The notes beneath the pieces were generated by a model. That model saw only the letters and a program-made list of their open reading frames with translations, did not search any database and had not been told where the DNA came from. A program made the position numbers and the translations under genes. From contig JAJNNY010000009.1 in NCBI GenBank assembly GCA_022453515.1, positions 62,001 through 126,000 on the forward strand: a stretch of DNA of 64,000 nucleotides, in the 5' to 3' direction. Source of the stretch: Astrocystis sublimbata. Its lineage: Eukaryota; Ascomycota; Sordariomycetes; Xylariales; Xylariaceae. Positions 11,660 through 24,671 of this stretch are shown piece by piece. Each line of letters opens with the position of its first letter. The first letter of the stretch is position 1.

Positions 11660-13821
11660 CTAGTGCTCCAACAGACGCAAGCTACCCTGGACAACAACAT
11701 TCTCTAGGGTTGATCCTGGAGGAATATCGATGGTTTGGCCTTCGGTAGCGACGATAATTACCGTCCCCTTGAGCGTGACGCCACGGTGGAGGTTCACATT
11801 ACCGGTGATCGTCAGGTGGTCTAGCTCAATAATCTTGGGGATGGAGGGAATTCGCTTTTGGAAGTCCGACACCTTCTTGAAGTCGCTACCCAGCTTAATA
11901 AGCGGGGCACCACCAAAGCGGCTGGGGTTCATTTGCAACTGGCCGTGCTTGACGGCGTACAGGTCAGACTTGACCAGCATCAGATCGGAGCAGGTCTTGA
12001 CGGGCAAGAATCGCCGGCGGGGCACATTGACACCGTGTGCATTCTTGAAGTGTTTAATGGCAGCGCCGACGGCGGTTTCGAGCTGAAGAATGGAGATGTC
12101 TGATTCACCCTTCTTGTCGCCCGGAATAGACTTTCCGTTGGGGATGATCTCCATCTCTAGCTCGTCATTCTCCACGACACGCTTGATGGCCTTAACATTC
12201 ATCCAAATGTTGTTGGTGTTGAAGTACTTGAATTTAGTGATGGACTTGAACTCGTTGGTGTGCTCCTTGGGTACTTGAGCGATTTCGAGAAGGCGAACAG
12301 ACCCCTCGTAATCGATGATGGTACCACCCTTGACATCGGCCTTGGTCTTGTTGGTCAATTCCATGACGTACTCAGACTCGGTCTCAACCATGTGTTGGAG
12401 AACGCGCAGATCCACCACGGCGCCCAGGTTATCAACGTTGGACAGGAAAATGATCTCGATGCCACGTTCGATAAGCTGATCCAAGATACCGGAGTTGTAG
12501 AGAGACTCGAAGACGTCACCGTGTCCAGGGGGGTACCATTCGGTGATAGGCGAGTCAAAGCTCTTGGGGACAGGGAGGAGCGAGTCCTTGTAGATTCTGG
12601 GATAGCGAGACTGGTTGAAAGTCAAGATGTCCACGTTGTGCCCCTCGTATTTCTTGATGATAGCGGCAGTGTCATCGTTTGTGTTGAACGAGTTCATCAG
12701 AATGAATGGAACGTTGGTGTTGTAGGTTCGGTTCAGGTATTCGACCTGGCGAACGGACATGTCAAGGAACGACATGCCGTCACGAACCTCAATGACTGAT
12801 TTCGGGCCGACGCAACCCATCGAAGTACCCAAGCCACCGTTCAGCTTGAGAACAGCGAGCTTGTTCAAGAAACCGACGGATTCGGAGTTAGCGAGATCTT
12901 CGTAGTCGACGACCTGATTCTGAGCCGGAGGAGCAATGCGGTCCCAATCACTATTCAGGCAGATGTCAGTGGAAGTTATTAAGGCATGGTTCGGTGGATA
13001 CGCACACAGCATTTCCCTTGGCCTTGTCGTTCAGGTATCGTCGGAAGAGGGAGAAGAAGTTATCCATTTCTGTCTCGAACAGCTGCCGGGAAAGTTCAAG
13101 TTAGACTTGGTGACGACTGCGGGGTTGAGACTGGACTTACCTTCTTCTCATCCGGGTCTTTGACAGTCTCAGCGAGCTCGGTCAACGAATTCCGCATTTG
13201 CGCGGCAGCGACGTTAGTCGAGGCATTCTCGAAAGCCTGTAGGGCGTGCATTAGGATATTGGTCATCTTGATGATAGAGGAAATAGGGCAGATTGGAAGA
13301 AGTCGTCATCGACGAGGCAGTGGACACATGCGGGCAAGGGAGAGAGATAGAGTTCTGGCCAGCTGAGGACAAGAAAACACATTGATAAAAATGGAGAATA
13401 AAGAGTGAATGTGAATAGGGTTGCGCATGAGCATCAGCGGGTTGTTCAGGTAAGGGTGGCAACGCCTGGGACTTCCTAGTACGTGGGAAGGTGAAGAGGG
13501 CGCAGCTCGAAAGCTTGATAATGTATACGGCAGGCCTGTTCCCGGCAGACGGCAAGTAACGGCAGGAGGAGGTCACCGAGCAGCCTTCAACTGGAGCTTT
13601 GCTGCCATGATGCGCGGATGGCGCGAAGGGAGCGCTGCAGAAATGGCCCAGGGTTGATAGCGAGAAGGCAAAGAATGGGGGCGCAAGTCGAAGCAGACGA
13701 TACTCACCATGTGTGATCGAGTCTTTCCGTGGTGCCGGCCTGTGAACTCGGTCTCCGAGTCCTTGCCACCCAGCTGGGCCTTCAGATGCGAAGGCAATGC
13801 ACTCTTGATTGCCTGAGCCAT
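11660..13821 (-). CDS. UGP1: UTP-glucose-1-phosphate uridylyltransferase (UDP-glucose pyrophosphorylase)
   Basis: Four exons, read downward: 13821-13708, 13236-13141, 13082-13006 and 12950-11660, giving 525 residues with all phases closing. The enzyme makes UDP-glucose from UTP and glucose-1-phosphate, the precursor of beta-glucan, glycogen, trehalose and glycoprotein glycans. It contains the nucleotide-binding loop [16 protein letters not shown], the sugar-binding stretch [13 protein letters not shown], the [10 protein letters not shown] motif and a C-terminal left-handed beta-helix ([15 protein letters not shown]) used in oligomerisation. The short first exon ends [11 protein letters not shown] and joins [18 protein letters not shown], as in other fungi. 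The first intron is 471 nt, long for this window; the others are 55-58 nt. Translation could in principle also begin at the Met in exon 2. Confidence 0.93.
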
Positions 13822-16620
13822 TGTGAAGGAATGAAACAACAAAGACTAGAGGTGGACCAGTCTGTTAGAGTGCGCTATGGTACAGTGGGGGACCTGGCGT
13901 GCTGACGACGTTGAAGGGAGAACGAGGGCAGACTGACGTGCCTCAAGATATAGACAGAGGTGTAGTACCGTGTAGGTATGCAAAGGACCGTTGGAGGGGG
14001 AAGAAAAGTAGGTGAGGGAAGCCAAGGTTTTAACTCTGTTCCCTGGTGATGCGTGAATGGCGGGGGGCAGCGTGGGCAGAGCATGCAGCGCAAGCGCAGA
14101 CAGAGCATGGGAAACTGGAAACTGGAGATTGGCAGCTCGAGAGCATGTGGCACTAGCCATCGGGCGATTGGGCGATATTGCGACTGTAGCTGGAGGTAGC
14201 TCTACATGGGTAGCGGGGTTGTCAGGCCCATGGTGGGGTAGATAGGAGCGAGTCCTTCACCTTGAAGTACCTAGTCGAGCTAGACAGTCCAAGGAAGCGG
14301 GTAGATTAGACTGCTAGCTCATACCCGAAGTACACTAGACTAGCTCACTGGAGCAGGACACGAATACAATATGTTAATTTTGCCCATGGGCTTGGAATCT
14401 CCCTGACCATGGGGGGCTAGCTGAGTCCCGAACCAGTACGCGAGCAGTACTTACTTTGCAATGAAAACCGTGCTTGCACGCAAGGTAGGAGATACCTTAG
14501 TGTCTCGAGCGTGGAAGTTCTTCTCCGTTTGTTCAACCTGGAAGCGTCGTCAAGTAGTACTTCCAACCTGGCTAAGCACACTGTCACGACGTTGATCGTT
14601 GATCGTTGATCCCTTTTCCTTTTGTGCTTGTGTGCTCTGTTTGCTCAACAAATCAGTCAACGGGTTTTCAGTTTTCAGTGCAACTGACGTAATGCAGCAG
14701 TCTTGGTAGACGTTGGATCCCGGCTCTCTCGACAAAATGGCCTGCACTGGTACGCGCCTGCATAGCCGCATCGGCGTCCTATTTGTCCATTGTTGTCCCG
14801 CCCACACCCCGCGAAGCTGCCGGTTCCCTTGACACACCACAATTGTCCAGTTCTCGAACAAACCTAGCTACATATAGGTACGTATAGGTATGTTTGCGAG
14901 TCTGGACCTCGCTGTCCGTTTGCTCCTTCTATTTGAGACGGGAAGGGAGAACCGACGAGGGCAACCCGATGCCCAGCACTGGGGAAGGAGGGGGAGGGGT
15001 AGCGACGGATTAGGAAAGGATCCGTTTGTAACCAGGAAACGATCAGCAACATACCTCCTCAATACACACTGTGACAGGATTAATCGACAAGTTATCAAGC
15101 AGAGCTCGACCAGTCAGACGAAGTGCGGTGATGTAAGACGGCCTCAAACAAACAAAAAGACCTGTCTATATGTAGGATTGACCCCCCCTTTTGTTGCCCA
15201 TCAATTGAATCGTCGTTGCTACAGCAAACACGAGTAATATTGGTTGTTGCCCCACGCCGTGATATCCATCCACGACTTATTCCTCATTCGTCGTGATCAA
15301 TCTCAATTACCGGTCATGGAAGACTAACATCAGCCACCGACGCCGAGGATTTGTCCTACCTCGTAGCGCTCTAAGGCCATAGAGGGCATAGTTAGGGGGG
15401 GGGTGGGGGGGGGTTCAGATCCCGCTCTTGGCGAACATTGGTTTGCGAGCCGCCTGGCGAGCTAGCTGTCATGCCTGCATCGTATCCAAAAAGCCTCAAA
15501 TTCGGGGGCTTATTCCTTATTCTACGCTAGGGGAAAGCAGCCGCTTGCCTTATCGTTTCCTTCCGTCTTGCGCCAGCCTGCCAGCCGAGCCAGCAACGGC
15601 TAAGAGCTGACAATATCGTAGGGAGAAATGGCTTGGTAGCAATCTCATACCTGAGCGCCCCCCACACCGCGCCTCGTCCAGATCTGCCCGTATTACTTGT
15701 TTTATTGATGGCTTACCAGGGGCACGGAAACGAGTATATGTAGTCACTACTGTTTGCCTTTGGGAGATGCACGAACATATTCCAGCTACCTTGGCAGCTC
15801 CGGTGGAGATTCCATGGGGCAAGGTTGTGTGAGATTATATCTGATGTATTCAGACCAGGGCAACGAAACGATGCCCTCGCGTCACATATCATCCACCAAC
15901 TTATCATGTGGGATTTGTCTCTACCAGCTAGATGTGGTAGATATTGGACGCGCAAGATGAATATTACACGAGGTTGATACAGGCGAGGCAATACCCAGCT
16001 CACATAGCGGTGAGCAGAAAAGTACCGGTTTCTTCATGTCCCCTTTTCAGCTTCTCAGCCCTGCCTTTTTCGCCTTTCACCGACAAATTTGGAGATTGTG
16101 CATATCGTTGTTCCCCCATTACTCCCCAAGGAACGATAACATACATGACAATATACATGTATGCGAGCTCTAGACTCTTTGCCAGCAGCCAGCTGAATGG
16201 AAGCACCTTGTACTCTCTCTGTACGTGTAAGTGTAAATCTATTGGTTTCCGTTAGTCGACTTCACCTAGAGTGACCTACTCGACCTATAACACTTTTGAG
16301 AGGGCTGGTCCCGCTGCCCCACTACGGAATATGCAGCCCAATAGTAACCCAACCGTGGGTTCTATTGTACGCGCAGTTACGCGTACCGCCACCTGGGCAA
16401 GCCTAGCCTAGCCTGCCTCTTCCTGAAGATGGTGGCATTTAGTGTACATACATACTTACTTACCTGATCCCGGTCAACAACCAAGCTCAACACCACTGGG
16501 CAAGTTCATCTCCTACGGCTAAGGAGATACAAGTATCGGGCTTGGCAGCCGACACACACGATATCGTACGAACAAGTATATGGGATTGTTATCTCATATC
16601 ACTCACAACTTGCCATAGTC
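13822..16620. other. Intergenic region between UGP1 and GIG1-like genes
   Basis: About 2.8 kb with no supportable coding region. It includes the UGP1 promoter, three direct copies of GTTGATC (14591-14611) and two nine-base G runs separated by one T (15395-15413). The longest open frames look random. Confidence 0.45.
15395..15413. repeat. Two adjacent nine-base G runs
   Basis: Nine Gs, a single T, then nine Gs on the plus strand. This could form a G-quadruplex; no gene context suggests a role. Confidence 0.6.
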
Positions 16621-17344
16621 ATGGGCAGTATACAACTCGAGTTGCCGTACTGGCAAGTCAACGTCGCAGAGGACAAGAGAACGGAACAATGCCCTGACTT
16701 CCTGTGCACATTGAACGCAAAAGACGTTGGCATCATCAGCACACCGGACGAAGAATATCACACCAGCACCTGGCCCGAGGTGCTGAAGCTGGTTCTCGAC
16801 AACCGCCTCGATCTGTTTCAGCGGAAGCCGTCTGAGCTGCGGAGATATCTAGAATACAACTGGAAACTGAAGCAGGATTATGGCAGTGTTATGAACTTCA
16901 TCCTGACTCAGAGACTGCAGTGGGACGTGCCGATAACGCCGAAAGGCAAGCCCTTTGAATATGCGGAGGATATCAAGATCCTGTGGAATGACTGGCCGTA
17001 CGGCATTGACAAGAAAATCGTGCATATCGTTGTCTGGACAAAGTTTGACCTAGAGGACGACCCTGCGACAGACGATCTCACTGATAAGGCTCGCGCTGAG
17101 ATCAATGCTTTCGTCCTGAAGACCTTTGGCTCAAGGTTGCCAAGCGATCATGTGAGGAACTTGATGACGCGATCCGTATATTCACCACTGACCTTGTCTC
17201 GATTAGTATACATGGTTTAAAAACTGGCGCTCCCTCAAATCGGTTCAGGCAGTCGAGCATTTCCATGTCATGCTATATGATCCTGATCCCGCTTTCATCA
17301 ATGAAATCACGCACGGCGACGTGCCTCTGATTCAAAAAGTTTGA
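16621..17344 (+). CDS. DUF3605 protein, similar to N-acetylglucosamine-induced protein GIG1
   Basis: Exons 16621-17151 and 17207-17344 with a 55-nt GTGAGG...TAG intron give 222 residues. Without splicing the frame would stop at 17220 and lose the family's C-terminal segment, which reads [19 protein letters not shown] and ends in LIQKV. The signature stretches are [40 protein letters not shown] and [20 protein letters not shown]. This is the fungal DUF3605 family, whose Candida member GIG1 is induced by N-acetylglucosamine. Its biochemical role is unknown; no catalytic motif is evident and it looks cytosolic. It runs convergent to a carbonic anhydrase gene 168 nt away. Confidence 0.85.
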
Positions 17345-17512
17345 GGTCATCACCTCGCGAGAAGCAGTACTTGATTTGATCATAGATAGCACAGCGTTTA
17401 TGCTAGAGAATGACTAGAATAGAAACCTGATGGATTGGTGATATTCTTCCCTTCCAGGTTGTCACCATTCAACCTCACGAACCACAGCTTACAGAACCTG
17501 TGTGCTCCTCTT

Positions 17513-18272
17513 TCACACAACCTGTCTCACCTTGCCGGTCTCAACCTCATACACCCAGCCAGTGATTGGGACATCATCAGGGACAGTAGTGGTCCGCTTT
17601 AGAAACTCCACATCCTCTTTCACCGCAGTATCTAGCTCGGGGAAAGGTAGGTAATCAAGCGTGGAGAGTTCGGCCGCGGCCGCGGGGCCGAGATTCTCCT
17701 TGACAAGGGCACGCGCATCGTCGTTTGTAAATGTCAACATGCCACATCCCGTATGCTTCACCAATATGACTGCGAAGTACATGACGTTAGCCGTTGGATC
17801 TATAGGACATCTGCCAAGACAACCAAAGCGTAGAACCGACTTCAAATTTGGAGCAAACGGTCATGTACGCTATTCGATTGGCGCCGCCATTGAAGGAGAA
17901 GAGGCTTTTGGATGCGACTCACTTTCGCGTGTTCCAAGAAGCTGCTCTGAGATCACGATGGAACGCTGTGCGTCCTTTGCGCTAGCACCCGCGTTGCGGA
18001 TGACGTGGGCGTCGCCTAGCGAGATACCAAACGCTGCCGCGGGATCGATACGGGCGTCCATGCAAGTTACTATACGTAGTTTAATCAGATCGTTGTTACT
18101 GCCCCGAAAACCCACCCTTCTCTCACCGTGTCAAACTCGACATCTGTGTCGCGACTTCTCACTTACAGACGAGGTATTTCTTCGCGGGAGGGAGAGCGAG
18201 GTGGCCTTGGTCGAACTTTTGCGCATATTCAGCATTCTTCTCCACCAGGTTCTTCTGAATTCCTGTTGCCAT
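17513..18272 (-). CDS. Short beta-class carbonic anhydrase
   Basis: Three exons, downward: 18272-18167, 18069-17923 and 17769-17513, giving 169 residues. Introns are 97 and 153 nt and all phases close. The junctions rebuild [13 protein letters not shown] and [16 protein letters not shown], the two zinc-site motifs: Cys with the Asp-Arg dyad, then His-x-x-Cys. The enzyme interconverts CO2 and bicarbonate. At 169 residues and with no targeting sequence it belongs to the short cytosolic fungal group, not the longer NCE103/CanB-like one. CO2 sensing or bicarbonate supply for carboxylases is the expected role. A TATA sequence lies about 125 nt upstream on the minus strand. Confidence 0.88.
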
Positions 18273-19469
18273 GATGTCGGCAGCCGCGATATTTGTGTAT
18301 TTGTGTTTGTCTTACGTAGAATATAGCAGTTTGTTGTTGTAGTAGGTTGACTGTGATATGATTCAGCAATGTTGCACTGACTTCATGGGGGCTTTATTTA
18401 TATAAAACACGCAGCTCAAGGCCATGTTTCAAATGCAAGATGGGACGAACATGACGCAGCCGATTGATGAACGCCTTTAAACCTCACAAAGGAATGGTGA
18501 GGATGTGGAGTGAGGGGTTCTTCGTCCGTTATTGGGGATTGCTGTCTCTAGCTTGTAGCACGCCATTTCGGCCACGTTATGCGATTCAATAGATCATCTG
18601 ACTTTGAGGACCATATGGATTCGGCCATGTAGATTTACTTCATCGGCATCTGCAAGTCTCATGGCCATGCGGGATATGAGAATGCTCATCGGCCAAAAAA
18701 TGGATAATACATTGATATCGTGAGGGGTTAGTCCGGCCTGAGAGGAAACACTTGACCAGTATGCATGGCATTATGTAGCCACTATCTTTTACTTTCAAAC
18801 ATAAACACTAGACCCAGGTGTTGTTCCTCGGCATTTGGCCATGTAACATGTATTCGTGCAAGCCCATGTTTTGGTATGTGTGTGGTGCAAAGCTACAGCT
18901 GGCAAATCACCAGTCTAATCTCTATATGCAGACGCACGCGTGTATTTGCACCAAGACGGGAATATTTTCAAGATGCAAAAGCTCGAGGAGGCAGACGCCG
19001 GTGCCTAGGCCTTACCCCATATGAAGTGCTGGGCTTTGCATTCCCACGGCATGTCCACGGGATCTGACATTGCTGACGGTTGTGGCTTGCCGAGTCATTA
19101 GGTAGATACCTGACTCTCCCTCCCCGCATTTTTGGGTTGAAACGATGTACGACGGGGTATGTAAGGCATTGAGATGGGGATATGCTCAATCATAAAACCT
19201 GTTTGTAGACGAATAGGCCCCCTCGGAAAAGGGATGTTTGTTGGTTCCATTGGGAAGCGCTGATAAATAAATCATGATCTATCTAACCGTTGTCTCAGTC
19301 CAGTCCAACAGCATGACATAGTCTATGTTATGTCGTCTACTTATTCTATCACCTTGTGAAACCAAGGACATTGAATCATTGCCCTCGCGATGCTTGAACG
19401 TTTCGAACTAGCAAGTCGCAGTGTGACAAGCTAGTCAATTGGTCGAGGATACCATCACCACATGCCGGA
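18273..19469. other. Upstream region of the carbonic anhydrase and 3' side of the dehydrogenase gene
   Basis: About 1.2 kb without a supported gene. The first 150 nt hold the carbonic anhydrase promoter. Confidence 0.45.
18395..18406 (-). promoter_or_regulatory. TATA box of the carbonic anhydrase gene
   Basis: On the minus strand this reads TTTATATAAATA, about 125 nt before the start codon at 18272, a normal distance for fungal core promoters. Confidence 0.45.
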
Positions 19470-21048
19470 TTAAGCAGTCGATGGTGCATTCTCCTTATTC
19501 CAGTCCGATACTTGCTGACACATTCCCTCCATTGTGGTATGAGCGTGTCTGAAGCCGAGACCGCCCTGCTCGACGCTCCGTTGAGCAGCTTTATCCGTCG
19601 ACACGTAGTGCAAGCTCGCATGGAACACGCCCGGCTGTAGAATGGCAAGCGTGCCCTTGGGGGCTGGAATTATCCATTTCAGAATAGGCGTTCGGCTTCC
19701 CAAGGCAAAGAGCTCGACGACGTGAGAGAGCATGAGAAAGGGTGCTGGTGGAAGCCACGTCAATTTCACGGGTGTCTTGGCCGTCACCTGGCACAAGTAG
19801 TACATATCGCCATACGAAGGTGGCGGCCCATCATCAGTGATTAAGAATGGCCGTCCTGCGCATTTGGGCATTTCCTTGCGTAGCAGAGCCGCCTCGAAAT
19901 CCAAGTGGCCGAGGGAGACATGGCCTCCGTGCACAAAGTTCTGTATGATGTTGGGCATCCAGCTCTGAGTTCCTTTTGAACGTAAAACCATGCCTATCAA
20001 ATATGAGTGAGCCAATGTTCATCTCTTCCCGATCGAAACGGGTAGAGCGGGTAGAGATCAAGAGGTGGCGCCAAAGGTAGCGTGAGTAGCAGCTACGCAT
20101 TGTCTTCCAGGAAAGGGAAGGGGGAAAAGGGAACGAAAAAGAAATGAGAAAAATGACATCAGGCGCGAACTCACCAACAACTTGATCCGCCTGGCTGCTT
20201 CCGTAGATGGCGTTGGATGGGCGGATGGTGCCGGTACGAAAGTTCGGGCTGTTCGCCTTGCAGACCAATTTTTCCGCAATAGCCTTGGTGTGAGCGTAGT
20301 TACCGAAATACTCCGAGTGAGAGCGCAAGGGCTTGTCAAAGTCGGACTCGTCGATGAACTGGAGATAATTCCTGGGCCAGCGACGGAACGGATTACCCCA
20401 GTAGCTGGCAGGTCGATGGGCGATGGAGGCGGAAGAGGTGGCGATGAAGATGGTGGCGCCCGCGGCCTTCGCCGCGTCCATGACATTCTGCGTGCCATCG
20501 ATGTTCACCCGCTTGATGCGCTCCCAGGTCCCCATCATGCGCTCGCCGGGGATGATGATAGCGGCCGTGTGGAACACAGTCAGCGGGAGCTTGGCCACGC
20601 TTCCGGGCCACGGCTTGTCAAAGGCGGCCTGGGTGGCACTCGGAGAACTGATATCGGCCTGGGCGAAATCTACCTTGGCTGCCGGGCCGCTCATCATGTC
20701 GGCTCTCTCGACCTTCTTGAAGTCGACAATCCGGATGCTCTCAGGCAACTCCCCGCGTTGGAGAAGATGCAGGACAATCTGGCCGCCGACACCGCCGGAG
20801 CCACCGGTAACGACATAGCGACGGTTGGTCTTGGGCGGGAGATGCTTTGTCCAGTCAATCGGGTTTGCCTCGATGCGCTTATACGTCTGCTGGATTTCAT
20901 GCTCTGCCCAGCGGTATGGCGATGCGTGAACGGCTTCCGGCGGCGTCTGGCTCATGACCTTGTTGAGTCGCCATAGATAGGCGAACCCAAGGAGGAAAAA
21001 GATGCCAGCGGCCCATCTGGCCTGGAACAATATTGCGAGGCCATCCAT
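19470..21048 (-). CDS. Membrane-anchored NAD(P)-dependent epimerase / 3-beta-hydroxysteroid dehydrogenase-like protein
   Basis: Two exons, downward: 21048-20175 and 19993-19470, split by a 181-nt intron, give 465 residues. An N-terminal membrane anchor (residues ~8-27, ARWAAGIFFLLGFAYLW) is followed by a Rossmann fold with YVVTGGSGGVGGQIVLHLL, the catalytic pair in YAHTKAIAEKL (Tyr-x3-Lys) and the upstream Ser in ATSSASIAH. The C-terminal half has the hydrophobic PFLMLSHVVELFAL segment typical of ERG26/3-beta-HSD relatives that sit on the ER or lipid droplets. It is an extended short-chain dehydrogenase; a sterol or other lipid substrate is inferred from the anchor and fold only. I rejected a frame-open upstream extension to 21495 because it has no family resemblance and the anchor begins right at this Met. 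Confidence 0.82.
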
Positions 21049-24000
21049 GGTGATTGCAGGCGGCTGTTGAGGTTTCGTGACATTGAAATTCTCGCGAAAA
21101 GCACAACCAACGACGCCAACTGAGTGGTTGAGTGGACCGGGATCTTGTGCAGCCGTGAACAACCGGGAGGAGCCTATTCCGGGCCAAATTGTGCCCCCTG
21201 GCTTAGAGATCCTCACTTGCCTTTCTTGGGCAAAGCGTGTGTGCGCTCTTCCAAATCTGAAATCGGATATGGAGACAGCTCGCGTCAAGCATACTCCGTG
21301 AGTCCGTACACATACATGCACCTCAAGCCAGGCGTAACAGCAAAGTTGTTCAATTAAGAAAGGTGTAAGCATTCGCCGCGCCAATTGCGGAAACTGGTAA
21401 TTGGGCCATAAAATATAATACCTTGGCACCTGGTGCCGGCGAGGTAGGCTGCGATGACTAGCGCAAATCAATGTTAAATAAGCATGGCTGTGCAACTGAC
21501 AAGGACGAACGAATTAGGACGTCGTATTGTAGCCAATTCGGGGGAAATAAAATAAAAACATGGTAATATTCTCAAGTCCCCAAAGGCTAGCCAGTTTATT
21601 CTTTGATGCGTCGAGTCTCAAGTAGCAAAGGACTCTCTCATCGCTCCCGGTAAAGGCCTGATGGCTGACCAGGATTATTGTCGCAATGACTGCCTAGCAC
21701 GAGCCAAGGAGAGGCGGGCGCGCGTAGGTGGAAATTGACAACTACTTATTCTTCGGATGCGTGCCGCGCTGTCAAAAGCTGGAAGACAATATGACCATGA
21801 GGAATAGGCGCAGTGACTGGGCTTGATGGATGTGGAGAGGCAAGGCGCGGGCAGCTCACATAGCATATGCGTTCATCCTATATCTCAATGGCCATGTTGT
21901 CAACCTCGAGCTCTTCCTGGGATGCTTGATCAATAATCAAAGCCTTAATTGATTTGGGCTATGACGCGATGACCAGAGCGTAGGAAACAGTCCCATAGAT
22001 CGTCATCGTCGGCGAAGCTGAGCTGCAACGTAGTGATGTTGAGTCGAAGGAGCCTGGAGCGAGTTTGCGCTCGCAGGAATGAAGAACTTAATACCAAGAT
22101 GGCTATGTAGGCCTACGATCCAGGTGCCGGCTTGGAATGCACGGATTTTGAGGAGTATACCTTCGTACGACCCAGCTGCAGAACCGATAGCAGACCTGGC
22201 CATGTATCTTGTTGAGCTACCTGCCTAGGTAGTAGGTATGTACTTCACTCAAGTAGGCAGCCCCCCGATAGTCATAAGCAGCAGCAGGCCTCACAGGCCT
22301 CAGAAAACAGATCCAAAGCGAGGGTTCCTGCAACATCTCGATACAAATATCTGGGCCTCCGTGGGACTCACAACTGTTCGACGGACTCGCTGATTATTGA
22401 ATATGTACGAAATTGGAACTCCAATCCCGAAAATATCTTCCCCTTTAGGCGCTGTTGATACGAATGAACAATGACAAACCTCGGACGAGATCGAAGACTA
22501 ATAGCCATAAATGGTGGTCATCGTGTTTTTTTAATCTAGTATGAGCATCACTCTGCCAAATACTACTATAATCTTTCATCTGTCCCTTATCATTCATAAA
22601 TGAAACAGAGTGGTCTTTGGCTTTCGCACTTCTCAGTGCGAATATCTAGGAAGCGTTGTCCAAACTCCCTCGCTACCTGCCAACATATACATACCGGTAA
22701 AGACAGTAACTGATACGGAATCACATTTTACGTTTGTGCACTCGGCGCCGCTTTAGTATTCTTGAGCACCATGAATCTAGAACAAACTACAAAGGCACAG
22801 ATGCATGCTGCTGGGCATACCGCCTAGAGATGTGCTGGCCCCTTACAAGTGCTGAAAACATGGATCTACTTGCGACTCCATCTCCTGATGAGTACTCCAA
22901 ATGTGATATGTAAGGTGTAGCATAAATGTATCCGCGTGTTCTCTATGCAATGTAACATGTCGGATATACATCCGCCTCTACTCTACCACAAGCTGTGTAT
23001 GTATGTATGTCAGGGTATGTAGATCACTAGCTAGCAGATCATAGGTAGCTGGGATTCGCAAATCAGAGGCCTCGGAGTGAGCGCCGGTTTGTACTTTTGA
23101 CCAAGCACGTGTGAAGGGGGTTGGATTGCTGCCGCAAGTTAAGCTCACAGCAGTCCGCACACGCCCATCCTTGCCACTTCCAAGGTTGTTCATTTTCAAC
23201 ACGCAACTAAGCTGCCGAGCTTTCCAGATGCGCTAATTGCGGCAGAAAAGTCTCTCTATCTGTTGAGTACTTATCAGCAAGTACTCGACAAAGTACCTAG
23301 GACTTATGCAATGTTTCGTGAGACAACCTGCTTTTCTCCGAGAGGTACCTTCACGAGATCCCCGTGTGCAGAAACAGACGCCATGGAATTGCTACCTGAC
23401 TCAACCCGGGATACATCTGTGCCATCGGCACCAGGTCTTTCTAATGATCAATCTTTTCAACCGGAAGAGAGTCAACCGGAGAACAGTCTTGGCACATGGA
23501 ATCCGATCACTCGAGCAAACGTAATCTATTCACAGCTAGACACTCCGCCACAAGTTAAATTTATCTCGTCTGAGCATCTTCTCATACAAACTGGGAGACA
23601 AACATGAGCAGTAAAGACCATGACAGAGTGCGGGATACTGTTGCCCCCACTGCTGACGATCTTGTGCTGCATGGCTTGAATGGATGTGGGAACAGGCGTC
23701 AGAATACTACAATGCAACTTGATGTGGTATTGATGGCTTGAAACTGCAGCGTTGTTGTGATCAGGTACCACCTAGGTACCTACAGCATCCTGGCTGCAGG
23801 CACAAGTCTAGCGATCGGGAGTGTCCTGCAGATTGACCTTTGACTGATTACACACAGGAGGGCAAGCTTTTGTCAGCTCATTATCATCTAATCCCGGATA
23901 TTGAGCCGAAATGCTCAAGCATGCTGTGGACGTAAGACCGGTGGAACTTTTCCGAGGTGTAGTTGGGACCCATGAAAATGCCCTGGAATGATAGCATTCT

Positions 24001-24671
24001 ATCCCGAATATCTGCAGACAGCTACATAATGCCATTATATCCGTCCCCCTGTCCTCAGCTTTGCCCCTCTCTCTTTAAGCAAATCCAAGCTAGCTGGGAC
24101 AATAGTAATCCAGCTTTGCGTTCGATTTCAAGTCCTTTCGTTGAACTATCCTTAAAACACCTGATTACGGCGCAGGGTGAATATGCTTGTCGGCTTGAAC
24201 TGATAGTAAAGGCCTCTACAGCTTCCGAGTTTGATACATAATTGCAAACATGCTCAAGCGTTACATAGGAGCGTGCAATCACGCAATAACAGGATGGACA
24301 CGAAGTGGCCTTCACACTAAGTTCGATATTTGCGTATATTTTGGTGCGAAGTTTGTTTGTTTATTTTCGACTTGGCGTAGATAATGAAGGAGGGTGGGGT
24401 GTTAGACCGTTCATGGTAATCTATAACCTTACTTACCAACTCACCTATCATGATTAAACCTGCTATTCGCGTAATGCCATGGTCCTGACACCCTTCACTC
24501 CAGATGCCACTTCATACTTGTCGTGCAAGTGTTCATCATAAGCCTAAACCATCGTGGTTCTTCGCGCGATTTCGTATGAGCGGGCACTCCGTGATACACG
24601 CTTCTGGATGTGAAGCGCCACACACCTCAGACTTCATACAGAAATCAACGCGAGTCTCTTAAATTTCCGTC
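21049..24671. other. Long intergenic region with no supported gene
   Basis: 3.6 kb with only short open frames. The most protein-like is the plus-strand frame starting at the ATG at 23311 and ending at 23607 (about 98 codons, Pro/Ser-rich). It has no family resemblance and no signal peptide, so I do not call it. CCTAGG-type motifs occur near 22222-22240 and 23766-23782. The region carries the dehydrogenase promoter at its left end. Confidence 0.45.

Noticed and set aside
21049..21495. N-terminal extension of the sterol-dehydrogenase-like protein to a 5'-more ATG
   Set aside because: The extra 149 residues have no family match, and the membrane anchor expected at the N-terminus starts at 21048.
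23311..23607. Plus-strand frame of about 98 codons in the 21-24.7 kb gap
   Set aside because: Pro/Ser-rich without motifs; no promoter or splice evidence.
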